A stretch of 12,013 bases of DNA from Muribaculaceae bacterium (GCA_016287065.1 JAEEVB010000057.1:1-12013); one strand, 5' to 3'; shown: positions 1-7,232, numbered from the stretch's first letter. The notes: a model not told the origin generated them from the sequence alone. Translations and numbers: made by a program.

Positions 1-1279
1 TATAGCACACGCCCAAATAGCACACGGCAGGCACCAGACCCCAAGAGCCCACGCCACGGTCTTTGCGCCAACCAATGAACAGGTAATAATAGAGCACCAT
101 ACCTCCCACCACATACCACATGAGCCGCAGTCGGGGCAACCAACTGTCAATGGCGGGCTGAAATTCGTAGAGCCACGGGAAGGGTATCACATATTGAATG
201 GCAGCCGTGATAGGCAGCATGAGAATACGTTGCCAGATGGGGTAGGTGAAGTAATTGCCTATAATGCCACGATAGGGCGATTGTGAGGGCGTGTGCATGG
301 CAAAGACATCGCTCATGCGACCGCTCCCCGTTGCGATATTCATCTGCTGCAGCATGGTGTAGCTTGAGCACAAGAAACCTATTGTGAACGCTACTATGCA
401 TATAATGAGCAGCAACACAGCGTAGCGCCAGTGTAGCCGCCAGTTGCCTGCCAGCATCACCAGCACGCCAGCCGTCATGAAGTAGAGCATATTACTGCGA
501 TAGAAGGCAAGGATGAAAGCACCCAACGTGAACAGCAGCACATCTTTCCACAACTTGTTGCGCACCTGTGTCTCAGTCATGCGGGCAAGTGCATAGGCCA
601 TGAGTGCCACGCCCACATAGAGGCCAGCCTCCTTCTGCACCCTGATGCCCTGCGACACATAGAAGCCCAGCAGCGACGTCATGAGAATGGCCACGAAAGC
701 AATGAATCCGGCCTCAGATCGCACCCGGTTACCCGCCACGCGCACCGCAGTGGCACCCGTGAGCACGATAGAAAGCAGCAACATCATCACATTCAGTGCA
801 ATAGGCCACACCACACTCCGACCAAGCACTTTCCATAGCAGCAACATGGTCACGGGCAGGCCTTTAAACGTCATTCTCGGTTCAGGGCAACTTCCATCGT
901 AGTGATGCTGTGCCCAGTGAAAATAACCACTATCGTCGGAGAGCAAGTGCGGTGCCTGTAGTGTGGCGCCACTTCCTATGCTCCAATCCCACAAATTGAT
1001 GACTGCAAACGTGATTATCATCATTGCCGCACCCAGCAGCAGCCAGCTACACTTGCGGCAATTAAACGACATCCTGCCCAGCACCAGTCGTGGCACCAGA
1101 TAGGCCACAGCCATAGCAAGCGTGACAGACAACCCGTCGGCAAAGCCAAAGCAGCGTGTGGTCACCATACCCAGCACGCCCAAGGCAACGACCTCAACAA
1201 GCAGCTGCAATTTGCCGCTTGTCGTCAGGCTTGTATTTCCATTCTTGCGTAACATGGGGTTGTCGAATCGATTTTTCAT
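1..1279 (-). CDS. Polytopic inner-membrane protein, possibly GT-C/Wzy-like, partial (C-terminus off the left edge)
   Basis: I translated the minus strand from the ATG at 1279-1277. The frame stays open to the window edge: 426 codons plus one base, with no stop. The protein has a short basic N-terminus and about ten hydrophobic segments (roughly residues 25-42, 50-68, 78-97, 142-152, 157-180, 191-210, 217-233, 245-275, 285-305, 350-367, 386-404). A polar loop after the third segment holds SDDSGYFHWAQ (114-124). Acidic pairs in the first large extracytoplasmic loop are typical of GT-C glycosyltransferases. A VQKEAGLY stretch (214-221) followed by FYRSN (259-263) recalls the R/K-E/D and FR motifs of oligosaccharide polymerase-like proteins in Bacteroidetes. 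The reading frame is certain; the enzyme class is inference only. It is transcribed divergently from the acyltransferase operon, and a promoter-like element lies just upstream. Confidence 0.8.
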   Translation of the reverse strand, partial: MKNRFDNPMLRKNGNTSLTTSGKLQLLVEVVALGVLGMVTTRCFGFADGLSVTLAMAVAYLVPRLVLGRMSFNCRKCSWLLLGAAMMIITFAVINLWDWSIGSGATLQAPHLLSDDSGYFHWAQHHYDGSCPEPRMTFKGLPVTMLLLWKVLGRSVVWPIALNVMMLLLSIVLTGATAVRVAGNRVRSEAGFIAFVAILMTSLLGFYVSQGIRVQKEAGLYVGVALMAYALARMTETQVRNKLWKDVLLFTLGAFILAFYRSNMLYFMTAGVLVMLAGNWRLHWRYAVLLLIICIVAFTIGFLCSSYTMLQQMNIATGSGRMSDVFAMHTPSQSPYRGIIGNYFTYPIWQRILMLPITAAIQYVIPFPWLYEFQPAIDSWLPRLRLMWYVVGGMVLYYYLFIGWRKDRGVGSWGLVPAVCYLGVCY

Positions 1280-1291
1280 CGGTAATTTCTG

Positions 1292-1299
1292 CAAAATTA
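1292..1299 (-). promoter_or_regulatory. Bacteroidetes -7 element (TAnnTTTG) for the leftward membrane-protein gene
   Basis: Read on the minus strand this is TAATTTTG, an exact match to the Bacteroidetes sigma-ABfr -7 consensus TAnnTTTG, 12 bases upstream of the ATG at 1279. A T-rich stretch around 1320-1326 could serve as the -33 region but is not a clean TTTG. If it is used, the transcript would have a very short leader of only a few bases. The call rests on motif and position alone. Confidence 0.4.
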
Positions 1300-1363
1300 A
1301 TACTTTTATTCCATTTCAGTGAAAAATATCAATTCTTTACGTGTTTTTGTGCCCAATATTTTT

Positions 1364-1371
1364 TATCTTTG
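1364..1371 (+). promoter_or_regulatory. Bacteroidetes -7 element (TAnnTTTG) for the acyltransferase-wzi operon
   Basis: TATCTTTG followed by C matches the Bacteroidetes -7 consensus TAnnTTTG and lies 43 bases upstream of the ATG at 1415. A TTTG at 1346-1349 is the nearest -33 candidate, but its 14-base gap is shorter than usual, so the -33 assignment is uncertain. The location favours the ATG at 1415 over the in-frame GTG at 1394 as the start of the first gene. Confidence 0.45.
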
Positions 1372-1414
1372 CTTTTCAATTCGACTCTAAGCAGTGTTTT
1401 TGCGACTTTTCACG

Positions 1415-2266
1415 ATGGACGACTTCAAACCCATACAGATCAACCTCAATGAGGTGTTGCGCTCAAAGCTTCCCAAGCACTACCGTTACATCCCCAAGTG
1501 GGCTGTGCGTTGGCTCGAACGCGCCATTCACCAAGACGAACTTAATCAAATCCTGGTGAATATGGGTACCAAGACCGGAGTTGAAGCTGCTGACAGCGCT
1601 CTGCACGATCTGCAGGTGCAGACCACCTTGCTCGGCACCGAAAACATTCCCGATAGCGGCCGCTTCATCTTCGTGTCCAATCATCCACTGGGCGGACTCG
1701 ACGGCATGGCGCTCATGTCGGCCATCGGCCATCGATACAACGGCAACATACGCTTCATCGTCAACGACCTGCTCATGGCGGTGAAACCCCTGTAACCCAT
1801 CCTGTTGCCGGTAAACAAGCATGGCAGGCAGGCCCGACAGGCTGCCGCCATGATCGAGCAGGAGTATCAGGGCGACAACCAGATGATCACCTTCCCCGCC
1901 GGCCTTTGCTCACGCATGGGCAAGAAAGGGGCCATCCACGACCTCGAGTGGAAGAAGTTCATCGTCACTCAGGCCATCAAGTCGAAGCGTGATATCATTC
2001 CCGTGTTCTTCGACGCACAGAACTCCAAGTTCTTCTATCGCAGGGCCAAGTGGAGAAAACGCCTTGGCATCAAGTTCAACTACGAAATGATCTACCTTCC
2101 CGGCGAAATGTTCAAGTGCAAAGGTTCTAATTTCAAGGTGTACTTCGGCAAACCCGTCGGTTGGGAATCGCTCGACGCTGCCCACCCCGCACAAGAGGCG
2201 CAGCGCATCTGCGACATCACTTATAACCTCAAGAATGTAGGACCCTCTTCAAATCAAAAGGCATGA
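1415..2266 (+). pseudogene. PlsC-type (GlsA/OlsA-like) O-acyltransferase interrupted by an in-frame TAA
   Basis: This is a lysophospholipid/lyso-amino-lipid acyltransferase family protein of 283 codons from the ATG at 1415. The frame is broken only by TAA at 1793-1795 (codon 127); the same frame continues to the TGA at 2264-2266. The first part carries the acceptor motif SNHPLGGLDGMA (88-99, catalytic His90 and Asp96, an HX5D spacing) and RFIVND (113-118). The second part begins PILLPVNKHGRQAR and carries TFPAGLCSR (159-167), the counterpart of the FPEGTR block. Each half therefore lacks a motif the other holds, and neither alone should be active. Possible restarts are TTG at 1805 and ATG at 1850. 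In this family the second acylation (O-acylation) makes the mature amino-acid lipid; pairing with the downstream GNAT gene points to glycine lipids. Causes could be a real recent nonsense mutation, readthrough or a base-call error. TAA is an ordinary stop elsewhere in the window (for example nadB), so reassignment is unlikely. Confidence 0.8.
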
Positions 2267-3210
2267 TTCAGAATATCATCGAACCCGTCAAGACCGAACT
2301 CATCGAGCAGGAACTCACCCCCGAGCGCTGGCTCCGCCACACCAACAAGGCGGGCAACCGCATCTACGTTGTCGACGCTCATTGCGCTCCTAACACCATG
2401 CGCGAAATAGGCCGACTCCGCGAAATCTCGTTCCGTGCATCGGGAGGCGGTACCGGCAAAGATTGCGACATCGACGAGTTCGACATCATGCCCGTTCCTT
2501 GCAAACAACTGCTTGTGTGGAATCCCGAGACACGCGAAATCATCGGAGCCTACCGCTTCTTGCTTGGCGAAGACATGGTAATCAGCGACGATGGCACCCC
2601 ACACATCGCCATGGCGCACATGTTTCATTTCTCGCCCGAGTTCCTCAAGAAGTACTTGCCCGAGTCTATTGAACTCGGCCGCTCGTTCGTCAGGCCCGAA
2701 TACCAATCGACAAGGGCTGGAGTCAAGGCCATATTCGCTCTCGACAACCTGTGGGACGGACTGGGTGCGCTCACCGTCAAGTACCCCCAAATCAAGTATC
2801 TTTTCGGCAAGATGACCATGTATCCCACTTATCCCCTGCCTTGCCGCGACCTGCTGCTGCGCTTCCTCAACATCTACTTCCCCGACCCCGACCGCCTCAT
2901 CTGGCCCATGCAGCCCGTCACAGCCAAGACTGAGCCTGAATTGCTCGACAATTTCTTTGTGGGCAACGACTTCAAACAAGACTACAACAAACTCAACGCC
3001 TACATTCGCCAACACGACATCAACATTCCACCGCTGGTCAATGCCTACATGAGCCTCTCGCCCACTATGCGCATGGTGGGAACAGCGGTCAATCACGAGT
3101 TTGGCGAAGTTGAGGAAACGGGCATCTTCTTCAAGATCGACGAAATTGCCGACAACAAGAAAAGTCGCCACATCGAGACCTACAACCCTCTGCACTCCCC
3201 GGGACTCTGA
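2263..3210 (+). CDS. GNAT-family N-acyltransferase, OlsB/GlsB-like (hemolysin-like annotation)
   Basis: This 315-residue protein starts at an ATG that overlaps the upstream gene's stop by 4 bases (ATGA), so translation is probably coupled. It matches the acyl-ACP-dependent N-acyltransferase family that makes lyso-ornithine or lyso-glycine lipids, often annotated hemolysin or GNAT acetyltransferase. Supporting blocks are LREISFRA (52-59), IIGAYRFL (93-100) and IELGRSFVRPEYQ (136-148), which form the GNAT-like acyl-carrier binding core. The likely reaction is transfer of a 3-hydroxyacyl chain from acyl-ACP to an amino-acid amine at the cytoplasmic face of the inner membrane. In Bacteroides the GlsB/GlsA pair makes glycine lipids; the substrate here is inferred from that family pairing, not proven by sequence. 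The gene is intact although its partner is broken, so monoacylated lipid might accumulate if the partner is truly dead. Confidence 0.8.
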   Translation: MIQNIIEPVKTELIEQELTPERWLRHTNKAGNRIYVVDAHCAPNTMREIGRLREISFRASGGGTGKDCDIDEFDIMPVPCKQLLVWNPETREIIGAYRFLLGEDMVISDDGTPHIAMAHMFHFSPEFLKKYLPESIELGRSFVRPEYQSTRAGVKAIFALDNLWDGLGALTVKYPQIKYLFGKMTMYPTYPLPCRDLLLRFLNIYFPDPDRLIWPMQPVTAKTEPELLDNFFVGNDFKQDYNKLNAYIRQHDINIPPLVNAYMSLSPTMRMVGTAVNHEFGEVEETGIFFKIDEIADNKKSRHIETYNPLHSPGL

Positions 3211-3225
3211 TTCCCGCTTTTACCT

Positions 3226-4755
3226 ATGAATCTATACCGCACTATCATATTAACCCTTCTTGCATGCGCTCCACTGGCAACTGCAGCACAAATAGACATC
3301 GACTTTGAGGTCGGTGCCACCGCCAATGCCGGCAGCAACGATTTTGCCCCCTACTATATCGCCTCCAATCGCGGCGGTACCATCACACAGGCATCATCGG
3401 CACTCATCCACGCAGCGGCTTGGCATCAGCTCGACACCACCACACGCTTTTCCTATGGCTTTGGTGCCGAACTATGGAGTGGCTATACTTCCGATGTCAA
3501 CTATAAGTTCTACGACCCCGACATCAATCAGTTCAAGCCCAATGCGCAGCACCCGGCTCGTTTCTGGGTGCAGCAGGCCTATGCGCAGGTCAAGTTTCGC
3601 GGCGTGTTAGCCACCCTCGGCGCCAAAGAACCACAGTCGCCCATCGTCAACAACCAGCTGTCGAGCGGCGACCTCATCATGAGCGGCAACGCACGGCCGC
3701 CATTTGGTGCGGAACTGGGATTTGTCAACTTCCAGAACATCCCATTCACCAAGGGATGGCTACAAATCGAGGGCAAGGTGGGTTACTACAAACCCGCCGA
3801 TGGCAAATGGCTCGACAACCACTATAATTACTACAACCACTTCGTTTCGGCCAGCTACTGGCTCCACTACAAGCAGTTTGCGCTGCGCACCAATCCCGAA
3901 AAGCCCTTCTCCGTTACCATCGGTGCCCAGTCGGCTTGCCAATTTGCCGGCTCCATGAGTACCTTTTCTAACGGAAAATTGGTGAGCACCATCAAGTTGG
4001 CGGCCGACATCAAAGCTTTTTTCCGCACCATCATAGCCGGCAGTGGCGGCGAGAGTGCCGGCGACAAGTTCGTCGAGGGTAACCACCTGGGCAGTTGGGA
4101 TATAGCCTTACGCTATCGCCTCGCGTCAGGACACATCCTACGCGGTTACCACCAGCGCATATGGGAAGACGGCTCGGGCATTGGTATGCTCAACGGTTTC
4201 GACGGACTATGGGGCATCGAGTACCGCAGTCCCAACAAAGGCTTCATCAACGGTGCCGTAGTAGAATACATCGACCTCACCAATCATAGCGGCCCCATCC
4301 ATTGGGCACCAGGCGATTTCGAGGGCACCCACATCACTTCAAAAGCCACGGGAGCCGACGACTACTACAACAACTATACCTACAACGGCTACCACATCCG
4401 AGGCATGTCGGTCGGCTCGCCTTTTGTAAAGTCGCCCATCTACAACACCGACGGCTATATGCGATATACCGACAACTTGGTGCGAGGCTTCCATCTGGCA
4501 GTCACTGGCAACATCATCCCCACCCTTTCCTACAGAGCCATGCTCTCGTTCCGCAAGACGTGGGGCACACCCTACATGCCACATGACCCGCTCACCGACA
4601 CCTCGTTTATGCTCGAAGGCACCTATCAGGCACCCTGGCTCGACGGACTCACACTTAAGGCTCAGTTCGCCTTCGACCGTGGCTCCCTCTACGGCAACAA
4701 CACCGGCGGTCTGCTATCAGTCACTTATCACGGTAACTTCACTTTAGGAAAATGA
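3226..4755 (+). CDS. Capsule assembly Wzi-family outer-membrane protein
   Basis: This 509-residue protein has a Sec signal peptide (MNLYRTIILTLLACAPLATA, cleavage near residues 20-21), and the mature part is rich in alternating aromatic strands typical of an outer-membrane beta-barrel. The central block is diagnostic of the Wzi family: RFWVQQAYAQVKF, then LGAKEP, then SSGDLIMSGNARPP before GAELGF. Wzi proteins sit in the outer membrane and help attach or assemble surface polysaccharide. The length fits full-length Bacteroidetes members. The start lies 15 bases after the GNAT gene and the stop overlaps the next gene by 4 bases, so it is almost certainly cotranscribed with its neighbours. No capsule biosynthesis genes are visible on this strand, although the divergent gene at the left edge may be glycan-related. 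The exact polysaccharide served is unknown. Confidence 0.88.
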   Translation: MNLYRTIILTLLACAPLATAAQIDIDFEVGATANAGSNDFAPYYIASNRGGTITQASSALIHAAAWHQLDTTTRFSYGFGAELWSGYTSDVNYKFYDPDINQFKPNAQHPARFWVQQAYAQVKFRGVLATLGAKEPQSPIVNNQLSSGDLIMSGNARPPFGAELGFVNFQNIPFTKGWLQIEGKVGYYKPADGKWLDNHYNYYNHFVSASYWLHYKQFALRTNPEKPFSVTIGAQSACQFAGSMSTFSNGKLVSTIKLAADIKAFFRTIIAGSGGESAGDKFVEGNHLGSWDIALRYRLASGHILRGYHQRIWEDGSGIGMLNGFDGLWGIEYRSPNKGFINGAVVEYIDLTNHSGPIHWAPGDFEGTHITSKATGADDYYNNYTYNGYHIRGMSVGSPFVKSPIYNTDGYMRYTDNLVRGFHLAVTGNIIPTLSYRAMLSFRKTWGTPYMPHDPLTDTSFMLEGTYQAPWLDGLTLKAQFAFDRGSLYGNNTGGLLSVTYHGNFTLGK

Positions 4756-5204
4756 AACGCACTTCACACATATCGGCCCTCGTGTGCTCCCTGGCAGCAG
4801 CATTTTCCCTCATTCTGCCTGCTTGCACCCACAACAATGGCGACATAGGCATCTGGTTCGGCACTTGGCATGTCGAAAAGGTAACCACAGCGCACGACGA
4901 CCAGCCTGTGCCCGACTACAAAGGCAACTTCTACATGCAGTTCCAGAGTAAGGTCATCAGAATCACTGCCAACGACACGCTGCACAACCACGAACAGTCG
5001 TTTGGCACTTGGGAGGCCGACGAAGCCAATCATCGACTTCACATCAACTTCCCCGATGCAGAGCGTTTCGAGTGCTCCCTGACGGGTATCGAGCGGCAGA
5101 ACACCTTCGTCATCGAAGAGGCCGATGCCACCCACATCACCATTTCACACATCGATTCACCCGACCACATCAGTCTCCGCTACTATCTCAAAAAACACGA
5201 CTGA
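4752..5204 (+). CDS. Small lipocalin-like lipoprotein
   Basis: This 150-residue protein begins with a lipoprotein signal peptide: a basic start, a hydrophobic core at 9-22 and lipobox LPAC with Cys25 as the lipidation site. After a short polar linker comes IGIWFGTWHVEKV (32-44), resembling the GxW opening strand of lipocalin-like domains common in Bacteroidales lipoproteins. The rest alternates short beta-strands (FYMQFQSKVIRIT, HEQSFGTWEAD, HRLHINF, HITISHI), consistent with a small eight-stranded barrel. The ATG overlaps the Wzi stop (ATGA), so it is translationally coupled to it, which suggests a shared outer-membrane role. No catalytic residues are evident and the ligand is unknown. It is the last gene of the operon and precedes a hairpin. 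Confidence 0.75.
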   Translation: MKRTSHISALVCSLAAAFSLILPACTHNNGDIGIWFGTWHVEKVTTAHDDQPVPDYKGNFYMQFQSKVIRITANDTLHNHEQSFGTWEADEANHRLHINFPDAERFECSLTGIERQNTFVIEEADATHITISHIDSPDHISLRYYLKKHD

Positions 5205-5224
5205 TCACCAACCACATTTCTATA

Positions 5225-5270
5225 GACAAAGTGCAGGGCGGCTCTGGAAAGAACCGTCCTGTGTCTTGTT
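5225..5270. terminator. Likely bidirectional terminator hairpin between convergent operons
   Basis: The arms AGGGCGGCTCT (5235-5245) and AGAACCGTCCT (5250-5260) pair around a GGAA loop with one mismatch and one G-T wobble. Flanking bases extend the stem imperfectly (ACAA 5226-5229 with TTGT 5266-5269). The right side is T-rich and the left side is A-rich, so it could work in both directions. It lies in the 87-base gap between the ends of the lipoprotein gene and the leftward TPM gene, where both transcripts must stop. Confidence 0.6.
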
Positions 5271-5291
5271 CATTCTTACACCTATAAGAAT

Positions 5292-6077
5292 TTACCACGA
5301 ACCGCTGGCACCGCCACCACCGAAGCTGCCGCCTCCGAAACCGCCCCAGCCACCGCCGGAACTGCCTCCAAAACCGCCGCCACTGTGGCCGCCGCCACCA
5401 AAACTGCCCGGGAAAATGATGGGACCGCCCCAGGTGCCTGAGTTACGCGACGAACCAGTACCAGTACCACCGCCATTGTTGCGGCTCATGACCCAGAGCA
5501 TGAACAGGATGATGGCAATCAGGCAAATCATCGAGGCCCAACCGGCATCATCATGATCCTTATTGTATTCTTCTTCGCTATACTCGCCGGCTGCCACAGG
5601 CATAATCACATGCAGGGCATTCCACACGGCGCCGTTGTAGTCGTTTTCCTTGAACTTGGGTATGAGTTCGTTTCTGATGATGGTGGAGCAGAAAGCGTCG
5701 GTGAGCGCGCCTTCAAGGCCCTTGCCCACCTGGATGGTAACCTTGCCCCCGCCTGTCTCGTTCTTGGGCTTGATGAGGATGATCACACCATTGTTGTGCT
5801 TGGCACCACCCACACCCCACTTACGGCCCAGCTGGGTAGCATAGTACCATGCGTCTTCACCTTGAAGGTCGTTGACGGTGATCACGGCAATCTGGTTGCT
5901 CGTCTTCATGGCAAACTGCTCGAGCGAGTCTTCCATAGCCCTTGTGTCGCCCAGCACACCGGCCAGGTCGTTGACCAGTCGTGGCGGGTTGGGACGTTCG
6001 GGCAGCTGGAGTTCGGCCATTGCCATGAGCGAGCACAATGCGAGTGCCAGAAACAATTGCAGTCGTTTAGTCTTCAT
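5292..6077 (-). CDS. Secreted, membrane-anchored TPM-domain protein with Gly-rich tail (YgcG-like)
   Basis: The start is the ATG at 6077, which gives a good signal peptide (MKTKRLQLFLALALCSLMAM, cleavage near residue 21); the frame is open further upstream, but that part reads through the neighbouring gene. The protein has 261 residues. Residues 31-165 form a TPM domain (PF04536): PPRLVNDLAGVLGD, SNQIAVITVND, a WGVGG..NNGVIILI block (87-103) and IQVGKGLEGALTD (115-127). A membrane segment follows at about 181-197, and then a low-complexity Gly/Ser/Phe/Trp tail (199-261) ending GGGGASGSW. This architecture (signal, periplasmic TPM domain, single helix, Gly-rich tail) is typical of YgcG-like proteins encoded beside LemA. 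The function is unsettled: some TPM proteins show phosphatase activity or act in photosystem II repair. The gene overlaps the preceding TPM gene by 11 bases, which supports translational coupling. An alternative start at 6089 (MKSPMKTK) is possible. Confidence 0.82.
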   Translation of the reverse strand: MKTKRLQLFLALALCSLMAMAELQLPERPNPPRLVNDLAGVLGDTRAMEDSLEQFAMKTSNQIAVITVNDLQGEDAWYYATQLGRKWGVGGAKHNNGVIILIKPKNETGGGKVTIQVGKGLEGALTDAFCSTIIRNELIPKFKENDYNGAVWNALHVIMPVAAGEYSEEEYNKDHDDAGWASMICLIAIILFMLWVMSRNNGGGTGTGSSRNSGTWGGPIIFPGSFGGGGHSGGGFGGSSGGGWGGFGGGSFGGGGASGSW

Positions 6078-6504
6078 AGGTGATTTCATTGCTGATTTCG
6101 TTAAGGTCTTCGCGATCGGCGGGGAAGTAGGTCGACAGGCTTTCGCCGATGCGTGCGATGATTTCACACAGACCGTCAACCTGGCGACCATTCGCCAGGC
6201 TGGCGGCAAGTGTTTCTTTCTCTTGATCCCAAAAACCGTCGGGTACGGCGTCGTTGATTCCAGTATCGCCAATGATGGCAAACTTTTGCGACTTGTAGGC
6301 GATGAAGATGAGCACGGCGTTGCGTCGCAGCGTCTTGTAAAGATGCAGTTTGTTAAACTTGCGTTTAGCCTTCCAGATGGGGCTGAAACGGCAGCGCGGC
6401 GTTATGTGCACGCAAATCTCGCCCGAAGTGCGTTTCTCGGCTTCGGTAATGGCCTGAGCAATGCGCTTCTGTCCGTCTACGGGAATGAAATCAACGAGTG
6501 CCAT
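6067..6504 (-). CDS. Short TPM-domain protein without signal peptide
   Basis: This 145-residue protein is a second TPM-domain member. Supporting blocks are AEKRTSGEICVHI (22-34), NAVLIFIAYKSQKFAIIGDTGIND (from residue 62) and a C-terminal helical part around 93-125. It has no signal peptide or clear transmembrane helix, so it is probably cytoplasmic or peripheral, unlike its secreted neighbour. It lies 26 bases downstream of lemA and overlaps the next TPM gene by 11 bases, making a LemA-TPM-TPM cassette. The Cys residues at 31, 38 and 113 are not in an obvious metal-site pattern. A scaffold or hydrolase role with LemA is inferred from gene order only. Confidence 0.82.
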   Translation of the reverse strand: MALVDFIPVDGQKRIAQAITEAEKRTSGEICVHITPRCRFSPIWKAKRKFNKLHLYKTLRRNAVLIFIAYKSQKFAIIGDTGINDAVPDGFWDQEKETLAASLANGRQVDGLCEIIARIGESLSTYFPADREDLNEISNEITYED

Positions 6505-6530
6505 AATTGGTTTTTAGGGAGTAATAATGA

Positions 6531-7232
6531 TTAGTCGAAGTTCACCTTAGGTGCATTCTCGGCACCGGCCTGTGCGGCAAAGTAGGGTTTCTCCTTGAAG
6601 CCAAAGATGCCAGCAAAGATGTTCTTCGGGAACTGTTTAATCTTGGTGTTGTATTCCTTAGCCACCTTGTTGAAGTCTTCACGCACTGTAGCAATGCGGT
6701 TCTCGGTGCCTTCGAGCTGGCTTTGCAGCTGCAGGAAGTTCTCGTTGGCCTTGAGTTCGGGATAGTTCTCGCTCACAGCGATAAGGCTCTTCAGGGCGCC
6801 GCTCAGTTCGTTCTGAGCGCTTTGGAATTTCTTCAGAGTCTCTTCGTCGAGGTTTTCGGCGTTAAGTTCAATCGAACCCACCTTGGTGCGGGCATTGGTC
6901 ACAGCCTCAAAGGTTTCGCGCTCGTGCTTGGCATAGCCCTTCACGGTGTTCACCAGGTTGTCGATGAGGTCGGCGCGGCGCTGGTACTGTGTTTCCACAT
7001 TAGCCCAAGCCTTCTCCACTTCTTGCTGGTCGTTGACCAGTCCGTTGTAGGTGCTGATGCCCCAGATGACGAGTGCTGCAAGCGCAGCCAACAGGCATCC
7101 CAGACCGCTGCAGCCCTTGCCCAGCTTGCCGGTGATGTTGCCCATATTCAGGCCGTTCATGCCGTTTTTCATATCAAAGTTCATGCCTTGATTTCCCCCA
7201 TTGTTGGGGTTGAGATTTGGATCGTTGTTCAT
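6531..7232 (-). CDS. lemA: LemA family membrane protein
   Basis: This 233-residue protein has an Asn/Gly/Met-rich N-terminal segment (1-40), one transmembrane helix (about 42-60, preceded by CSGLGC) and a long helical domain outside the membrane. LemA hallmarks are YNGLVNDQQEVEKAWANVE (62-80), QYQRRADLIDNLVNTVKGYA (82-101), YPELKANENFLQLQSQLEGT (157-176), ENRIATVREDFN (177-188) and the closing FPKNIFAGIFGFKEKPYF (201-218). LemA proteins form a coiled-coil-like helical bundle; their biochemical role is not settled. It is the first gene of the cassette with two TPM-domain genes, the usual partner family. The low-complexity N-terminal extension before the helix is longer than in the short LemA proteins of other phyla. 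Confidence 0.92.
   Translation of the reverse strand: MNNDPNLNPNNGGNQGMNFDMKNGMNGLNMGNITGKLGKGCSGLGCLLAALAALVIWGISTYNGLVNDQQEVEKAWANVETQYQRRADLIDNLVNTVKGYAKHERETFEAVTNARTKVGSIELNAENLDEETLKKFQSAQNELSGALKSLIAVSENYPELKANENFLQLQSQLEGTENRIATVREDFNKVAKEYNTKIKQFPKNIFAGIFGFKEKPYFAAQAGAENAPKVNFD

Noticed and set aside
1793..1795. Stop-codon reassignment of TAA in this genome
   Set aside because: TAA closes other intact genes here, including nadB and both TPM genes, so it acts as a normal stop.
2254..3195. Long open frame on the minus strand opposite the GNAT gene
   Set aside because: It is a shadow of the intact GNAT gene, created by codon bias. It has no recognisable domain, and the opposite strand has clear family motifs.
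3259..3267. Possible lipobox (LLAC, residues 11-14) at the start of the Wzi protein
   Set aside because: Leu at -2 is not typical, the hydrophobic core before it is short, and a normal signal peptidase I site (LATAA) follows. The family is an outer-membrane barrel, not a lipoprotein.
5125..5556. Pro-rich open frame on the plus strand
   Set aside because: Its proline repeats are simply the antisense reading of the Gly-rich tail codons of the TPM gene.
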